From Actinernus sp. WN-2022 (taxonomy: Eukaryota > Cnidaria > Anthozoa > Actiniaria > Actinernidae), in the NCBI GenBank assembly GCA_030867875.1, contig JAOWCC010000577.1, positions 142,406,344 through 142,470,343 on the forward strand: DNA of 64,000 bases, given 5' to 3'. Under the pieces are notes generated by a model. It was not told the origin of the DNA and searched no databases. It was given only the letters and a program-made list of their open reading frames with translations. Numbering within the stretch: the first letter of the stretch is position 1; every line of letters begins with the position of its first letter. Both the position numbers and the translations under genes were made by a program. Of this stretch, positions 26,201 through 34,898 are shown piece after piece.

Positions 26201-29200
26201 ACACTGGACTTGATCCACTAAAGCTAAACACTGGACTTGATCCACTAAAGCTTGTTTCTGGGGAGGATGCATGGGGTGGTAAAATATGATTAGTTCATAG
26301 TTAGGTTGGTTATCTTTGATGTGCCACAGTCATCAGTTCAGGTGAATTACCGCTGAATTAACTTGAACATCCAGTGTCTTATAGAATAAACATCATCCCA
26401 GGAACGTTAAAGTGTATATATATATATATATGGTCAAATAATTGTATCATTAATATCGATTCTACATCAAGTGAATAGTAGAATATTTATCGATTTGAGT
26501 GTTGCGTCTATGGGTTATAGAGGTTTATATTTAGAATATATTCAAGCTGGTGACATAAAATCGGTCTTCATTTATTATGCAAAAACATACTGGTAGAGAT
26601 AAATGACCTTTTGTAAATTTGAAGGTTATATCAGTGATTTTACCAAATATTTTGTCAAAATCAGAACACGGTTTCAATCAGAAGGAAAAAGAAACGACAG
26701 TAAATTCCCGAATTCACATCAAATACATGTAGGCCATTTTGACGATGTTGCCCGCGCATTGAGAACAATATACAAGCAATCAAGAAAACAAAAGATTGTT
26801 ATGCAACATTGAGTATTCTGGTTTTTTTTGGCGGGCCACATGCTTTTGTTTTCAATGCGTGCGCAACATCGTCAAAATGGCCTATTTACGTCACATCATT
26901 AGCATATTGGAAATAGAAACCTCTTTTACTTATAGATGCAACACTCAAATCAACAAATATTCTACTATTCAACTGTTCACTTGAAGCAGAATCGATATTA
27001 ATGATAAAAAAATGTGACCTTATATACACTTAACGACCACTTACCGACCACTTACCGACAACATATTTATGGTGCAACTTGTTCTCTTTAGTCCAGTTCC
27101 GTTTATTGGAGACAAGTGTACTAATAAAACGTTGTATAATCGTATAAATTGTGCTAGTTATTGAGCAAGGAAACGTTAATGTGGAAAAAGCGAAGAAGCA
27201 TATGATGCGTATTTACAACACAACGGGGAAAATAAGCTCTCAGAAAATGACGGCTGCGAAAACTGGTTGCGTCAAGTGAAGAGCAAAACGAGTAAACAAG
27301 TTTAAATACTGACGCTACCAATTCCTTAGGGAAGGTACAAGGCGCTGATTACGAAAGCCCAATATAAACACATTAATCTTCCTAAGAATGCACTGAGATG
27401 ATTAGTTGACTCGTGCATCAAAATCACTTAGTCACCTCAGAACAGCTGACTAACCCTTATGTCACGAAATACCCCTACTAACTAACCATCACAACTAACC
27501 AACCGGACTGTCTGCCCTACCCAGAACAGATGCTAAGTCACAAAATATCCTAACGAAGTACCCCTATTATTAAATTATACAATGTAACTAAACCACTTAC
27601 AGTCCCCTCCCTGGAGCGGTCCATAAGTCCCAAAATATCCTACCAAACACTCCTAGCTATTAACTATGGTAATAGGCTTATTGTCTGAGAATGCACTGGG
27701 GTGGTTATATATGGTGGTTATATAATGAGACTCCCGACCCCAAAAATAAGCGTTTTCCTGAATTTTGACTACAGCCATGTAAAACAAAAGGCAGCAGAGT
27801 CAAAAACCCCTTCCTCCCATTCAAGGTTGCCCGCTGAAACAACATTGACGAGGGGGAAGGTGGTGAAGTTGGTAAAATGCGCGATTTTGTTAGTGTGTGA
27901 CTTTTTTCCAAATGAACGCTAAGGTCTCATCCTATTATGTCTCCGATTGTAGAATAGTTTGTTAATATATTTTAATTGTATTGTGAAGTTAAAGAGTCCA
28001 CATTGGATTTTTTTGCTTCTATTGTTTTAGGGCCTAAGTGAAAATTACTTTTGTAATTCTAGTTGCCATTTGTGCATAAAGTGTTATTATTGGAGACGAT
28101 GTCCCTCGGAACATCAATATTAGTGTTTATATTTCTCTTTTTTCAGACCCATGTAGATGCTCTTTATGACAATCTGCTGTCACAGAATCTTCTGAGAATT
28201 ATCGAACCATTTTCCAGGGTGGAGGTGAGTAACAAATAAGATAACAATTACGAACTAAAGAAATCAATCATTTGAGTAGGATCTTGAGAAAAGAAATATA
28301 GGGTTTACCTCGGTGTAAAAACCATTCCCTAGAGACCATAACCTAGCGCGCTCGGTGAGTAGTCGTATTACAACAAGAGCCCATCTGGGCTTTCACTCGG
28401 GCCACATGAGATTGAAGATGAAATTACACTTTCATTTGAAATCCTCTAGTAATAACCGAAGGGAAGAATTATTAGCTGAATTTAGCAGTCTTTAGGAGTG
28501 GCTGGTAGCGCGGTGACATTCATTCTCTGCTCCCCTAGTTATATGTAATTTAATATTTTTGTTTTTCTCGTGTATGTAAATTAAATAAGTTGACCTCTAC
28601 TTTAATATTCATGTTCATGTTACGCACGCTTATAGCAGAGCGCGGTAATTACGTCACAAGTCTAGACCCCCCGCCAAGACTCAGACAAACAAACCGCTTT
28701 TCTTGTATCAACTTACAAGAATTGACTAGCACTTCAGTTCGTCCTCTGTCTATTCTACCAGAAATGACTGCTTTCCTGGACCATATTTTGAAAGGGAACC
28801 TGATGATTATACTGTCGAACAGCTTAAACTTTGGCTGAAATACAGAGGATTGAAACAAAGCGACAAACGTTGATCTTGTCAAGCGAGTTTTGCATCTTCG
28901 CTGGCCAACCAACGAGACATGCTAACTATATAGACTGTCAAGTCCTATTTAAACTGTATCCCAAACTCATCTTTTCCCATGCAATATCGTTGTAAGACTT
29001 CACCTAAACATTGAAAAGTTACAAAGGTCAGGTTTTCCTGTATTAAGGCAAAAACAAAAGAATGTAGCCGCATGCCGAGTGCAATCATCTTCAATAAAAC
29101 TCATCGGAGACCAAAGCTGTTATGGCTGGAAGAGCATATACATTAAAACTATGAACTGATAGCATCCTAAAATTCGGCAATCTTGCTTATGTTGGTGTGC

Positions 29201-32200
29201 TCTTTCAAACCATTATGTTATTGTTTGCATTTATCGAGTTTTGAAATTTAATACCTGCAGCTCCGAAAGAAATTAACTTCATTTGTGCTCAGAAAATAAA
29301 TCAAAGCATTGTAGATGTAGGCTTTGCTTCCAAAATTTATTTAGAATCCACTGATAAATTCAAGTAAACTTAATGGTTGAACAGTAGTTCCTTCTCATTG
29401 TTTACTGGTGGATACATAGTCAGGGTTTCAGTAATTTATAGCCACTTACGTTTCATTGCCAGACCTAGTCTCGTTGTTCTGTGCTTTTAAGGTCTCTTGT
29501 ACAAACATTTATCCAATGCTGACATCTCTCCTGTGAGTGATCAAAAAGGCCGAGAAAAGATGAGAAACCTGATCTACTGGCGGTGTACTGAACGATGCTC
29601 CGAGACATATCTCTTTGAGCGCCGGATTCACTCTTACATCTCCCCCAGCAACAATGCTTGGTATAGTCACCATTACTGATATGACTAGGAATCTTACTGA
29701 AGCAGCTTAAGGCATTGATTCTTTTTTTTTATCGAAAAAAATACGAATTCGGTCCTAATTTAGTCTGCTGTTCTGCAGGTTCAGAGTACTAATAGATGAG
29801 TGTCTCAAATTTATGTCTATATTTGTCCCATATTATAAGTTGTATCGTGTCCACCTATGATGGAGCTATCACTGTATTTCTCTACTATTCTTTCTACCCT
29901 GCGGCTCTTTGATCGCGTCCATATCGGTATTTGTTGGACTAAAGATTATTAACTGAAATGCCCGTTTTGTTTATCTCTATTTAAAAGCTTTTACCCTCCT
30001 TCCCAAAACTGCAGTCTGCTCATTATATTACAGAACTATAAAGGGAACTGTTGGAAGCCTTTAATTTCTCGAACCAAAATCTCGGCCGTGAGAGGAATCT
30101 TGCTTACCGTGAGAGTTGAATAACTGCTTCGGTCATCATATTATGTGCCGAGTGAGTGTTTATTACCTACGAAACGTACCTCCAACAAGAGCGCCAGTTG
30201 AAATATCCTGAGCCTGTTGGGAGTGTTGGAAGGCTTTCGCACGAGTGAACTTAAATAAAACATTAAACTGCTTACATTTGAGAGATGGGACTCCAAATTT
30301 GAGAGAAAATTCGGTAATAAGTTCATGTCCTAGATACACCAATATGTTACTGACGTTCTATGACCGAAACATAATAGAACGTAATTAACCTATTGTTGTA
30401 TCTAGGACATGAACTTATTACCGAAAATTCCTCGCGCCGTCGTCCATCTTGATTTACTGTATTTAATTATGTAAATACATTAACCTGGCGATTGTTGCGT
30501 GACCAGCACAGTGCAATCTGATTGGTTGGAATTTGACCTTTAACGCATGCGCAGAACGCGTCTGACATGAAATAAAAATAACAAGAGCCCATCTGGGCTT
30601 TCACTCGGGCCACATGAGATTGAAGATGAAATACACTTTCATTTGAAATCCTCTTAGTATCAAGTCGTGCTTTACTCGCCAGTGAGAACGTCAAAAAAAC
30701 AGACTGGTCTATTAATCGCTTTTATGGCATGACTATGATAACGCAGGATTCGAACAACAGAATACTGGCAAATTCAAGTGTATAAATGCAATACAATGAC
30801 ATATTCAGACTTTGAATTTGATTGAAAATAGATCAAAAACTCGGGGAAATGTCCGGCTAAAACTGTAGGAATAAATGTGAAATGAAACATAAATTTCATA
30901 GCAAGAAAAACAATTGTAATTCCTATAAATGAGAAAGCTCTTCTATTAAGCCGCTTCTCATATACACAGACTGTTTCACAAAAAAACATTTGCGCTTATC
31001 GACACAAGAATTCAGTTGACCTTTCAAATAATTTATTCTGAGGTACGCATACTCTAAATCAGATGTTAAATAAAGCGATAATTAGAAGGAAAAGTACATT
31101 AACAGACAAACTGAGAGGAAATTTATTCAAATCAAAGAGTTTACTTACAGTACTTACGTAACTGACACCTTCGTGCACATATGCACTGAATCGGAATGAA
31201 AGTCGAAGCCTACCTCGAACTTAACTTTCAGCTAACCTGTTTCCTTTCATTCCACAATGAATAATAATCTCATAAAGTAAGCCCGTAGCTTTCAATAAAT
31301 TTGCCAGTGTCTGAATAAAAAGCTAGATCTTTTCCAATTTCTCTCACGAGTCACGGCAGAAGACAGTCTCAAGCTACAAAACTTGAATTTTGATCCTCTT
31401 CACAGTAACGTAATTTAACGTCTCCGATCAATTCCTCTCTCTTTGCTGGCAGTTCATGCTTCTTGTTCGTGTAGTCGCCCCACTGAGCCGTAACCACAAA
31501 ACGAGCACAGCATTTCAGTTGGCATACACTGCGTACATCTGCTTAACTAATTAGATTTGTAAAAATCTTAGCGGATCATGTAAATATTCCGCTTGGCTCA
31601 AATATGAGGGTTTCTGCCGTCAAAGTTCATTTTTTGTTTCAGTTTTCCCCATATTAGCAGACTTGTATAATGTCTCGAGCTCTCCGAATCCAGTAGAAAG
31701 ACTCTGGTTATTCTGTCGTAAAACATGGACCTGACCCAAATTTAGGTTGTATTGCATCATTGCCCACCGACGATGGAATAGATTTCTGACAATGACTATT
31801 TGAAATTGATATCTCCTTGTCTCGCCTCGTCTGACAGCTTTGAGCTTTCTTATCTGAGCGCGCCTGAGGAAATCTAACCTTTGTTTGCGTGACCAGCACA
31901 GTGCAATCTGATTGGTTGGAATTTGACCTTTAACGCATGCGCAGACATTTTGCGACACCCAACAAAAAATAAAATAACGACTTGCATTTTAAGACTCGGC
32001 GCTGCCACAGGCAGCCCGAGTAATAATAATAACGACTTGCATTTTAAGACTCGGCGCTGCCACAGGCAGCCCGAGTAATTATAGTGTATTGAATATTATA
32101 CTATAATTTATGCAGCTACTCATCATTAGTTGATATAAATACGTGAAACAAAAAACGATTGCCACCAAGCGAATTCACTCGTGGTCTAGCGGTTAGGGTA

Positions 32201-34898
32201 GGGTTGTGTCAGTCGTTCTATAAATCTTATCTTCCTGGGTTCGATTCCGTTTTTTTCAAGGCTCCCCAATTCCTTGTCAAAATTTATAAGTGCCGCTTCG
32301 GGTGCTCGGGAAATATTCTAAGTCCCAAATTATTCATAGTTAACAAAGGGAGTTTTGTGACGCAGTTTGTGAGGTTGTTACACCGAGGTAGAGCCGAAAC
32401 ATAACTAGTTTACCATGTTGGGTATTGATGAAACTGGATAACTCTTGAACCAGTAAACCAACCACAGTACACACACATTCATTGGATTTACTTGCAGTGA
32501 CTGTGAGTCTTAATTGTGAGGTGGTAAGTCTTGTATTACCGGTAAGCTGCGATCCGGTATAAGGCAAATTTTGTGGACTAGTTTTGAAGTCGAAGTCTTT
32601 TGAATGAAGAAAATCGCGTGGTTGTGCTGGGATTTGTATTTTAGAATGCTTAAAGGGAACCTCGGCTGAAAAACATTGTGTGCTCTCAAGTGTTTGTTAT
32701 GGATGCCTAAGTCTGTTTCTGTGTTTGTCTCCAGTAAATTGTATACTAGATGTCATTTATGCACCGATTTTCCTCTCGATAAAACTCATTTGAATTTCCT
32801 GCGCGCCGCCATCTTGGATATCATGACGTCACAGTGTTGCCCTGTGTCGCATAACAAAAGAGCTATTGTTTTCTGACAATAAGGCAACACTGTGACGTCA
32901 TAAAATTCAAGATGGCGGCGCGCATGAAATTCAAATGAGTTTTATCGACAGGAAAATTGTTGCATAAATGACATCTAGTGTACAATTTACTGGAGACAAA
33001 CACAGAAACAGACTTAGGCATCCATAACAAACACTTGAGAGCAAACATTGTTTTTCAGCCGTTTTGCAATGTGTTTAGTTGTTTTAGTGGCCCTGGTAAC
33101 AACGCTGTTGTACTGCATGAAAGCTTGCGTGCTTATAGGTGAAGCTACAGTTATTTATCATTTGTTGCTGCATAGCTTCTATAACCAATCACTGACAATG
33201 GTTTCATTCTGTTTTCAGATTGACCACGTAGCCAAGTTAATCAACCTTGCACTGGTAATGTACCCAAATGTTCCCCCTCCCTCACAGGCTAGGTTATTGT
33301 TTAGAAAGTAGACGTCAGAGGCATTAAACGTTGCTGTATGAAAGGCAATCCCCAGGAGAAGTACCCTGGGTGCCAGAGTTTCTTTGCCTATGCAAGACCA
33401 GGTAGCCATTCTTACTTCACAGAAAATTAGTGCTGCCTTTATCGGAGAAGAAAAGACGGACGACTCCATATTAAAAGAGTTATAAGAGAGGAAATCACGT
33501 CTGATCAGGCCACGTTTACGCGTTTAAATCTGCGATCACAATTCACTTGAAAATCGCTGCATCAAACGAGTTTTACAATTCTTTGAGTCCTATGTACTAA
33601 GTTTGTGCATTTTTTAAGGTCTCCAAAACATACTCCGGCTATACACAAGTAATGAGCGCGAATACTCGACTCTAGCTCAGAATAGTTCCGAGATAATATC
33701 TGAATTTTTTATCCCCGTATTTCGGCTTTTAATTTCCGTCAGCGAGGTGTCTTGAGCGGCACGAATATTACAGAGTACAGCCTTCTCGTCGATCTAAACT
33801 TTGGGTTAGAGAGGGCAGTAGAACCTCTGGCACCCAGGGTACAGGAAAAGTAGCCAGCAGTACAATATCAAGTAGCCGGCAGAGCTCCGGCAGTAGCCGG
33901 CTTTTGTTGAAACCCCTGCGGATCACTCCATAGACTATCGCAACCCCGCCGTCGCAGTGCGCTCTGGGATGGATAGTTTTCTATTGTTGTTGGGCGGCCA
34001 TCTTGGATTTAACAATGGCAACAGAGATATCCATCCCAGAGTGCACTGCAACGGTGGGGTTGCGATATGTACAAAATGTAGTCTATTCTACCCGTACCTA
34101 GTTGGTATGCAGCGCCTGACAGATCTGTTCACAACCAAAAGTTAACCATAAATGACATCAAAAAGATAACAAACCTATTTTATCTCACTGAGAAGGAAAG
34201 TTATTGTTTTCCAGGGGAAAAAATCGCACTAAAGGTAATTTTATTACACGAGAATGAGTGAGAATAACCCAAAGTAAATCTCGTTTTATCAATCTTGCAG
34301 AATGTGGTTGAGAAAAAGCTATCACAGATGATTCTGGATAAGAAACTACACGGTAAGTATCTGAAGCATGCCGTGAACCCTAACACAAAGTAATGACTGA
34401 CCACAGTCCCAGTCACATGACCCTTTGTTACTCAGGAATCCTGTCAATTAACCAAATTGTGACCTCCTTTCCCACCATCCACCCCCTGGATCTTGGTACC
34501 GGACCTTGATTGGATGCTCAGCGTTGTTTGAGTCAGTATAAATAAAAGGCTGGGAAACTACCCACCCGCCCTTCCTTGGATATGCATCGTTCTATTAATG
34601 ATTAACCATTAAAGGTTAGGGTGAAGTGTGGGGGGAGGGGTGGGGGTTTCCCAGAAACCGTGATTGATCCTTCGTTGGCATTCCTGACAAATGTGCTGCT
34701 TGAAATACGACCCAGGGGAAGTAATAGAACCTAAACCAAGCTGGTGTTTTCACAGGCATTCTGGACCAAGGGTCTGGTGTCCTGGTTGTGTTTGACGACG
34801 CTTGCCCCGATAAGACTTACGAAAATACCCTCGACCTCGTACACGAGATGGGAATGGTGGTGGACGCTCTCTACTCCAAGGCAAAGAAACTCTCTTAA
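6531..34898 (+). CDS. PSMD11: 26S proteasome non-ATPase regulatory subunit 11 (Rpn6), 15 exons
   Basis: This is the lid subunit of the 19S regulatory particle. It helps clamp the lid to the base and core of the proteasome. Coding exons: 6531-6609, 6772-6873, 12052-12176, 17677-17748, 17932-17989, 21313-21423, 22012-22163, 22352-22428, 23831-23891, 25383-25445, 25563-25610, 28147-28224, 33219-33254, 34301-34352, 34756-34898. They total 1257 nt, 418 codons plus stop; human PSMD11 is 422 aa. Recognisable segments in order: N-terminal [87 protein letters not shown], then the PCI-domain part ([36 protein letters not shown]) and the terminal KAKKLS. Introns are GT-AG except before exon 7. The frame requires that exon to begin at 22012, after TA rather than AG; the nearby canonical ag at 22014-22015 would shift the frame. 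The introns are rich in transposable elements. The gene converges on MINDY3. Confidence 0.97.
7017..7033. repeat. Poly-G tract (17 G) in PSMD11 intron 2
   Basis: Seventeen consecutive G within PSMD11 intron 2, followed by an A-rich segment and then a C-rich stretch (cacccacccctcccct). From 7260 to 7420 three loosely repeated copies of gagcaagccatcgagttta follow, a decayed short tandem repeat. Confidence 0.7.
7838..8746. mobile_element. TIR element with ATTTACCCGTGTATAAGCCGCAC ends, about 0.9 kb
   Basis: The left end reads taccgtatttacccgtgta, continuing taagccgcac. The right end is its reverse complement (gtgcggcttatacacggg, then taaatacagta). A second copy of the taagccgcacccc phrase lies just inside each end. 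Internal pieces recur at 51450-52040 (inverted) and 55485-55640, so it is a dispersed family. No transposase frame is present, so it is non-autonomous and of undetermined superfamily. It lies in PSMD11 intron 2. Confidence 0.75.
9533..9748. mobile_element. Foldback MITE, arms about 90 bp
   Basis: The left arm (attttccattgtctgtactc, then gtacatgtattgatcatag and aaatgacgccataaaat) is the inverted form of the right arm (attttatgacgtcatttcta, then tgatcaatacatgtacgag). The loop is about 40 bp. It lies in PSMD11 intron 2. Confidence 0.8.
9784..11191. mobile_element. TA-flanked TIR element (Tc1/mariner-like), 1.4 kb, non-autonomous
   Basis: The ends read TA-CAGTCCCGCTCGAAAACGT and, inverted, CAGTCCCGCTCAAAACCTT. 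Each is flanked by TA, as expected of Tc1/mariner insertion. Just inside the ends are repeated phrases ttagtgccacta and gacggctagccacca. The middle (about 10280-10730, + frame 10348-10530) is clearly related to 12995-13475 of the next TIR element in reverse orientation: both encode VEN[VI]WC, FKAKQ/LKAKQ and DYSNQF[VA]ENVTL. No transposase catalytic motif was found. Confidence 0.75.
11195..11975 (-). mobile_element. CR1/L2-like LINE, 5'-truncated 3' end
   Basis: The minus strand encodes the post-catalytic part of a non-LTR reverse transcriptase [14 protein letters not shown], then [16 protein letters not shown] (an NLGV.FD...S...HI motif), then [11 protein letters not shown], continuing out of frame with [14 protein letters not shown] and a conserved C-terminal segment down to about 11200. 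The palm-domain catalytic motif is not included. The element is dead. It sits antisense in PSMD11 intron 2. Confidence 0.8.
12378..13870. mobile_element. TA-flanked TIR element, 1.5 kb, shares core with 9784-11191
   Basis: The ends read TA-CAGTACAACCTGAATATAT and, inverted, CAGTACAGCCTGGATGTAC. Both then run into atgttaaca and TGTGTGTAA-type stretches. The ends differ from those of the neighbouring 9784-11191 element, yet the core 12995-13475 (minus frame 13100-13453, 117 codons open) is homologous to it. The minus frame reads [13 protein letters not shown] and [14 protein letters not shown] do not recognise the protein family. It lies in PSMD11 intron 3. Confidence 0.75.
13953..14100. mobile_element. 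Hairpin MITE family A, copy 1
   Basis: A near-perfect palindrome. The left arm runs taattgaagggctgtgtgca, then gggcataagtgactcttgat; the right arm mirrors it (atcaagaatcacttacgccc ... cagcccttcaatta). Two more copies are at 39344-39480 and 52186-52305, so it is a real family and not a chance hairpin. It is too small to encode anything. Confidence 0.85.
14130..15800 (-). mobile_element. Non-LTR retrotransposon with reverse transcriptase, 5'-truncated
   Basis: The minus frame 15799-14666 (377 codons) carries an almost complete reverse transcriptase domain: [17 protein letters not shown] near residue 33, [12 protein letters not shown] near 70, [14 protein letters not shown] near 100, [19 protein letters not shown] near 158, the catalytic FADD near 189, and [10 protein letters not shown] near 270. 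The C-terminal part resumes out of frame at 14623-14402. The endonuclease and the 5' half are missing. The 3' end carries an attgaattgaattg tail (about 14137-14155 in complement), as in CR1/L2-type LINEs. It is antisense in PSMD11 intron 3. Confidence 0.9.
15960..17090 (-). mobile_element. CR1/L2-like LINE fragment
   Basis: Minus frames 17096-16452 and 16485-16138, joined by a frameshift. They encode [47 protein letters not shown] and [16 protein letters not shown], the usual order for the reverse transcriptase thumb and C-terminus. The upstream part (near 16900-16730) retains decayed RT motifs. It lies end to end with the previous LINE in PSMD11 intron 3 and is broken. Confidence 0.85.
18080..18175. 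repeat. Short palindrome in PSMD11 intron 5
   Basis: The arms tgctttatcggatttac and gtaaatccgataaagca are exact inverses separated by about 10 bp. An outer, weaker pairing (atacagaat / attctgtat) extends it to about 95 bp. Probably a small MITE. Confidence 0.6.
18176..21312. other. PSMD11 intron 5, mostly unrecognised
   Basis: This is AT-rich intronic sequence without a coding-like frame. Several phrases of the type gacgtca occur at 20350-20680 and suggest an old repeat, but I could not define ends. The + frames at 20809-21051 and 21102-21302 resemble no known protein and are taken as chance. Confidence 0.45.
21595..21792. mobile_element. Foldback MITE in PSMD11 intron 6
   Basis: The left arm ggtatgatcaactaaaagtc ... 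gctaaccactgtggggagcg pairs with the right arm cgctcccacggtggttagc ... gacttttagttgatcatacc. Arms are about 75 bp around a 45-bp centre. Confidence 0.85.
22433..23308. mobile_element. TIR element with homopolymer-bearing ends, PSMD11 intron 8
   Basis: The left end tcttatcgattgaaactcca is followed by 31 C (22457-22487). The right end has 44 G (23242-23285) followed by ttggggtttcagttgata, the inverse of the left end. A further C-rich segment sits inside the left end and a matching phrase inside the right. The left end begins about 5-8 bp after the PSMD11 exon 8 splice donor (22429). Homopolymer lengths may be affected by assembly. Confidence 0.65.
24000..25260. repeat. Compound minisatellite, PSMD11 intron 9
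   Basis: An irregular array of the phrase ctacactacactaaacactg and variants (aaatactacactg, caacactatg). It is interrupted four times (about 24070, 24270, 24990, 25130) by a longer unit containing tttaaatgtttgaaag, tggatattttggtgataat and gtacaatgggagcatac. The fourth unit is followed at 25232-25285 by an inverted partial copy (gtacaaacttgatttcttca ... gtatgctccca), so the array ends in a potential hairpin. Confidence 0.9.
25735..26258. repeat. 27-bp minisatellite, about 19 copies, PSMD11 intron 11
   Basis: Tandem copies of cttgatccactaaagctaaac followed by actgga, period 27 bp. Variants alternate c/t in aaag[ct]taaac and [ct]ttgat / cgtgat. Because 27 is a multiple of three, the reverse strand stays open in two frames as 9-residue repeats ([18 protein letters not shown]). 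These are by-products of the period and not evidence of a protein. Confidence 0.92.
26406..27034. mobile_element. TIR element about 630 bp, PSMD11 intron 11
   Basis: The left end gttaaagtgtatata and right end tatatacacttaac are inverted. Further in, attaatatcgattctacatc, gaatagtagaatattt and gatttgagtgttgc are mirrored near 26940-27005. A second inner palindrome (aggccattttgacgatgttg at about 26731, inverse at about 26862) suggests a nested or composite structure. The + frame 26603-26812 shows no known domain. Confidence 0.75.
27035..28146. other. Remainder of PSMD11 intron 11, unrecognised
   Basis: No gene or clear repeat. At 27410-27670 loosely similar phrases recur (aagtc[ac]caaaatatccta, at 27534 and 27627), suggesting an old local duplication. 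Confidence 0.4.
28371..28450 (+). repeat. Dispersed repeat, hairpin module type C, copy 1
   Basis: About 80 bp starting aacaagagcccatctgggct. It recurs as a direct repeat at 30579-30660 with only a few differences. It contains the small palindrome agcccatctgggct and the phrase actcgggcc also seen in the modules at 31973-32080 and 60264-60380. Confidence 0.7.
28690..29690 (+). pseudogene. SAP-domain gene relic, probably transposon-derived
   Basis: The + strand encodes a SAP-like motif (helix, Gly turn, helix; DNA-binding in known families): [17 protein letters not shown] at about 28797-28847, QSDKR, a stop/frameshift near 28871, then DLVKRVLHL in the next frame. Further downstream, broken open frames (LVQTFIQ.. 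near 29490, and 29497-29679 +) may be its continuation. SAP domains are common in animal transposon proteins. I cannot name the family. It lies in PSMD11 intron 12 between direct repeats at 28371 and 30579. Confidence 0.5.
30304..30431. mobile_element. Hairpin MITE in PSMD11 intron 12
   Basis: The left arm gaaaattcggtaataagttc ... atgtcctagataca and the right arm tgtatctaggacatgaactt ... attaccgaaaattc are inverses about 45 bp long. Confidence 0.8.
30433..30662 (+). repeat. Dispersed repeat: CCAAT-bearing body plus hairpin module type C, copy 2
   Basis: The body (gcgtgaccagcacagtgcaa, then tctgattggttgg ... acgcatgcgcag) repeats almost unchanged at 31884-31955. In reverse complement a related body is found at 60385-60480 (cacgtgaccagt ... 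aatctgattggt). Here it is followed by aataaaaataac and the 80-bp module also present at 28371. Confidence 0.7.
31880..32080 (+). repeat. Dispersed repeat with two tandem stem-loop modules (55-bp period)
   Basis: The shared body (31884-31955) is followed by two identical units starting aacgacttgcattttaagac at 31976 and 32031. Each unit contains actcgg-c-gctgcc-aca-ggcagc-ccgagt, a stem of two 6-bp helices closed by a 3-base loop. The module at 60264-60380 has the same architecture with a different stem sequence. Described in the findings. Confidence 0.75.
32170..32420 (+). mobile_element. tRNA-derived SINE
   Basis: The head contains an A-box-like tggtctagcggttaggg (about 32181) and a B box tgggttcgattcc (about 32236), the internal pol III promoter of a tRNA. 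The anticodon region is degenerate, so this is not a functional tRNA. The body runs to roughly 32400; its 3' end is not sharply defined. It lies in PSMD11 intron 12. Confidence 0.65.
32664..33060. mobile_element. Long foldback MITE, arms about 190 bp
   Basis: Almost the entire element is one inverted repeat. The left arm ggctgaaaaacattgtgtgc ... tggatgcctaagtctgtttc ... gcgccgccatcttgga has its inverse on the right (caagatggcggcgcgc ... gaaacagacttaggcatcca ... tgtttttcagcc). The loop is about 20-30 bp. Both arms are still highly similar, so insertion appears recent. It lies about 160 bp before PSMD11 exon 13. Confidence 0.9.
33361..33842. mobile_element. TIR element with TACCCTGGGTGCCAGAG ends
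   Basis: The left end gtaccctgggtgccagag and the right end ctctggcacccagggtac are exact inverses. Similar ends occur at 40187-40210 (gtaccctggtaccagaggg) and 60936-60957 (taccctgggtaccagaggtt), which indicates a dispersed family. No coding capacity. It lies in PSMD11 intron 13. Confidence 0.75.
33930..34070. mobile_element. Hairpin MITE family B, copy 1
   Basis: The left arm atcgcaaccccgccgtcgca, then gtgcgctctgggatgga, is the inverse of the right arm tccatcccagagtgcactgc ... ggggttgcgat. The centre holds ggcggccatcttggatttaa. The second copy, in opposite orientation, is at 35955-36113. Confidence 0.85.
34549..34670. mobile_element. Hairpin MITE family C, copy 1
   Basis: The left arm ctgggaaactacccaccc and the right arm gaggggtgggggtttcccag are inverses. 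The centre (ggatatgcatcgttctatta ... ccattaaaggttagggtgaa) matches the element at 42296-42432 in reverse orientation. It lies in the last PSMD11 intron. Confidence 0.8.

Noticed and set aside
25677..26231. 184-codon minus-strand frame of FSFSGSSPV repeats
   Set aside because: By-product of the 27-bp minisatellite in a PSMD11 intron; a second frame over the same DNA is equally open.
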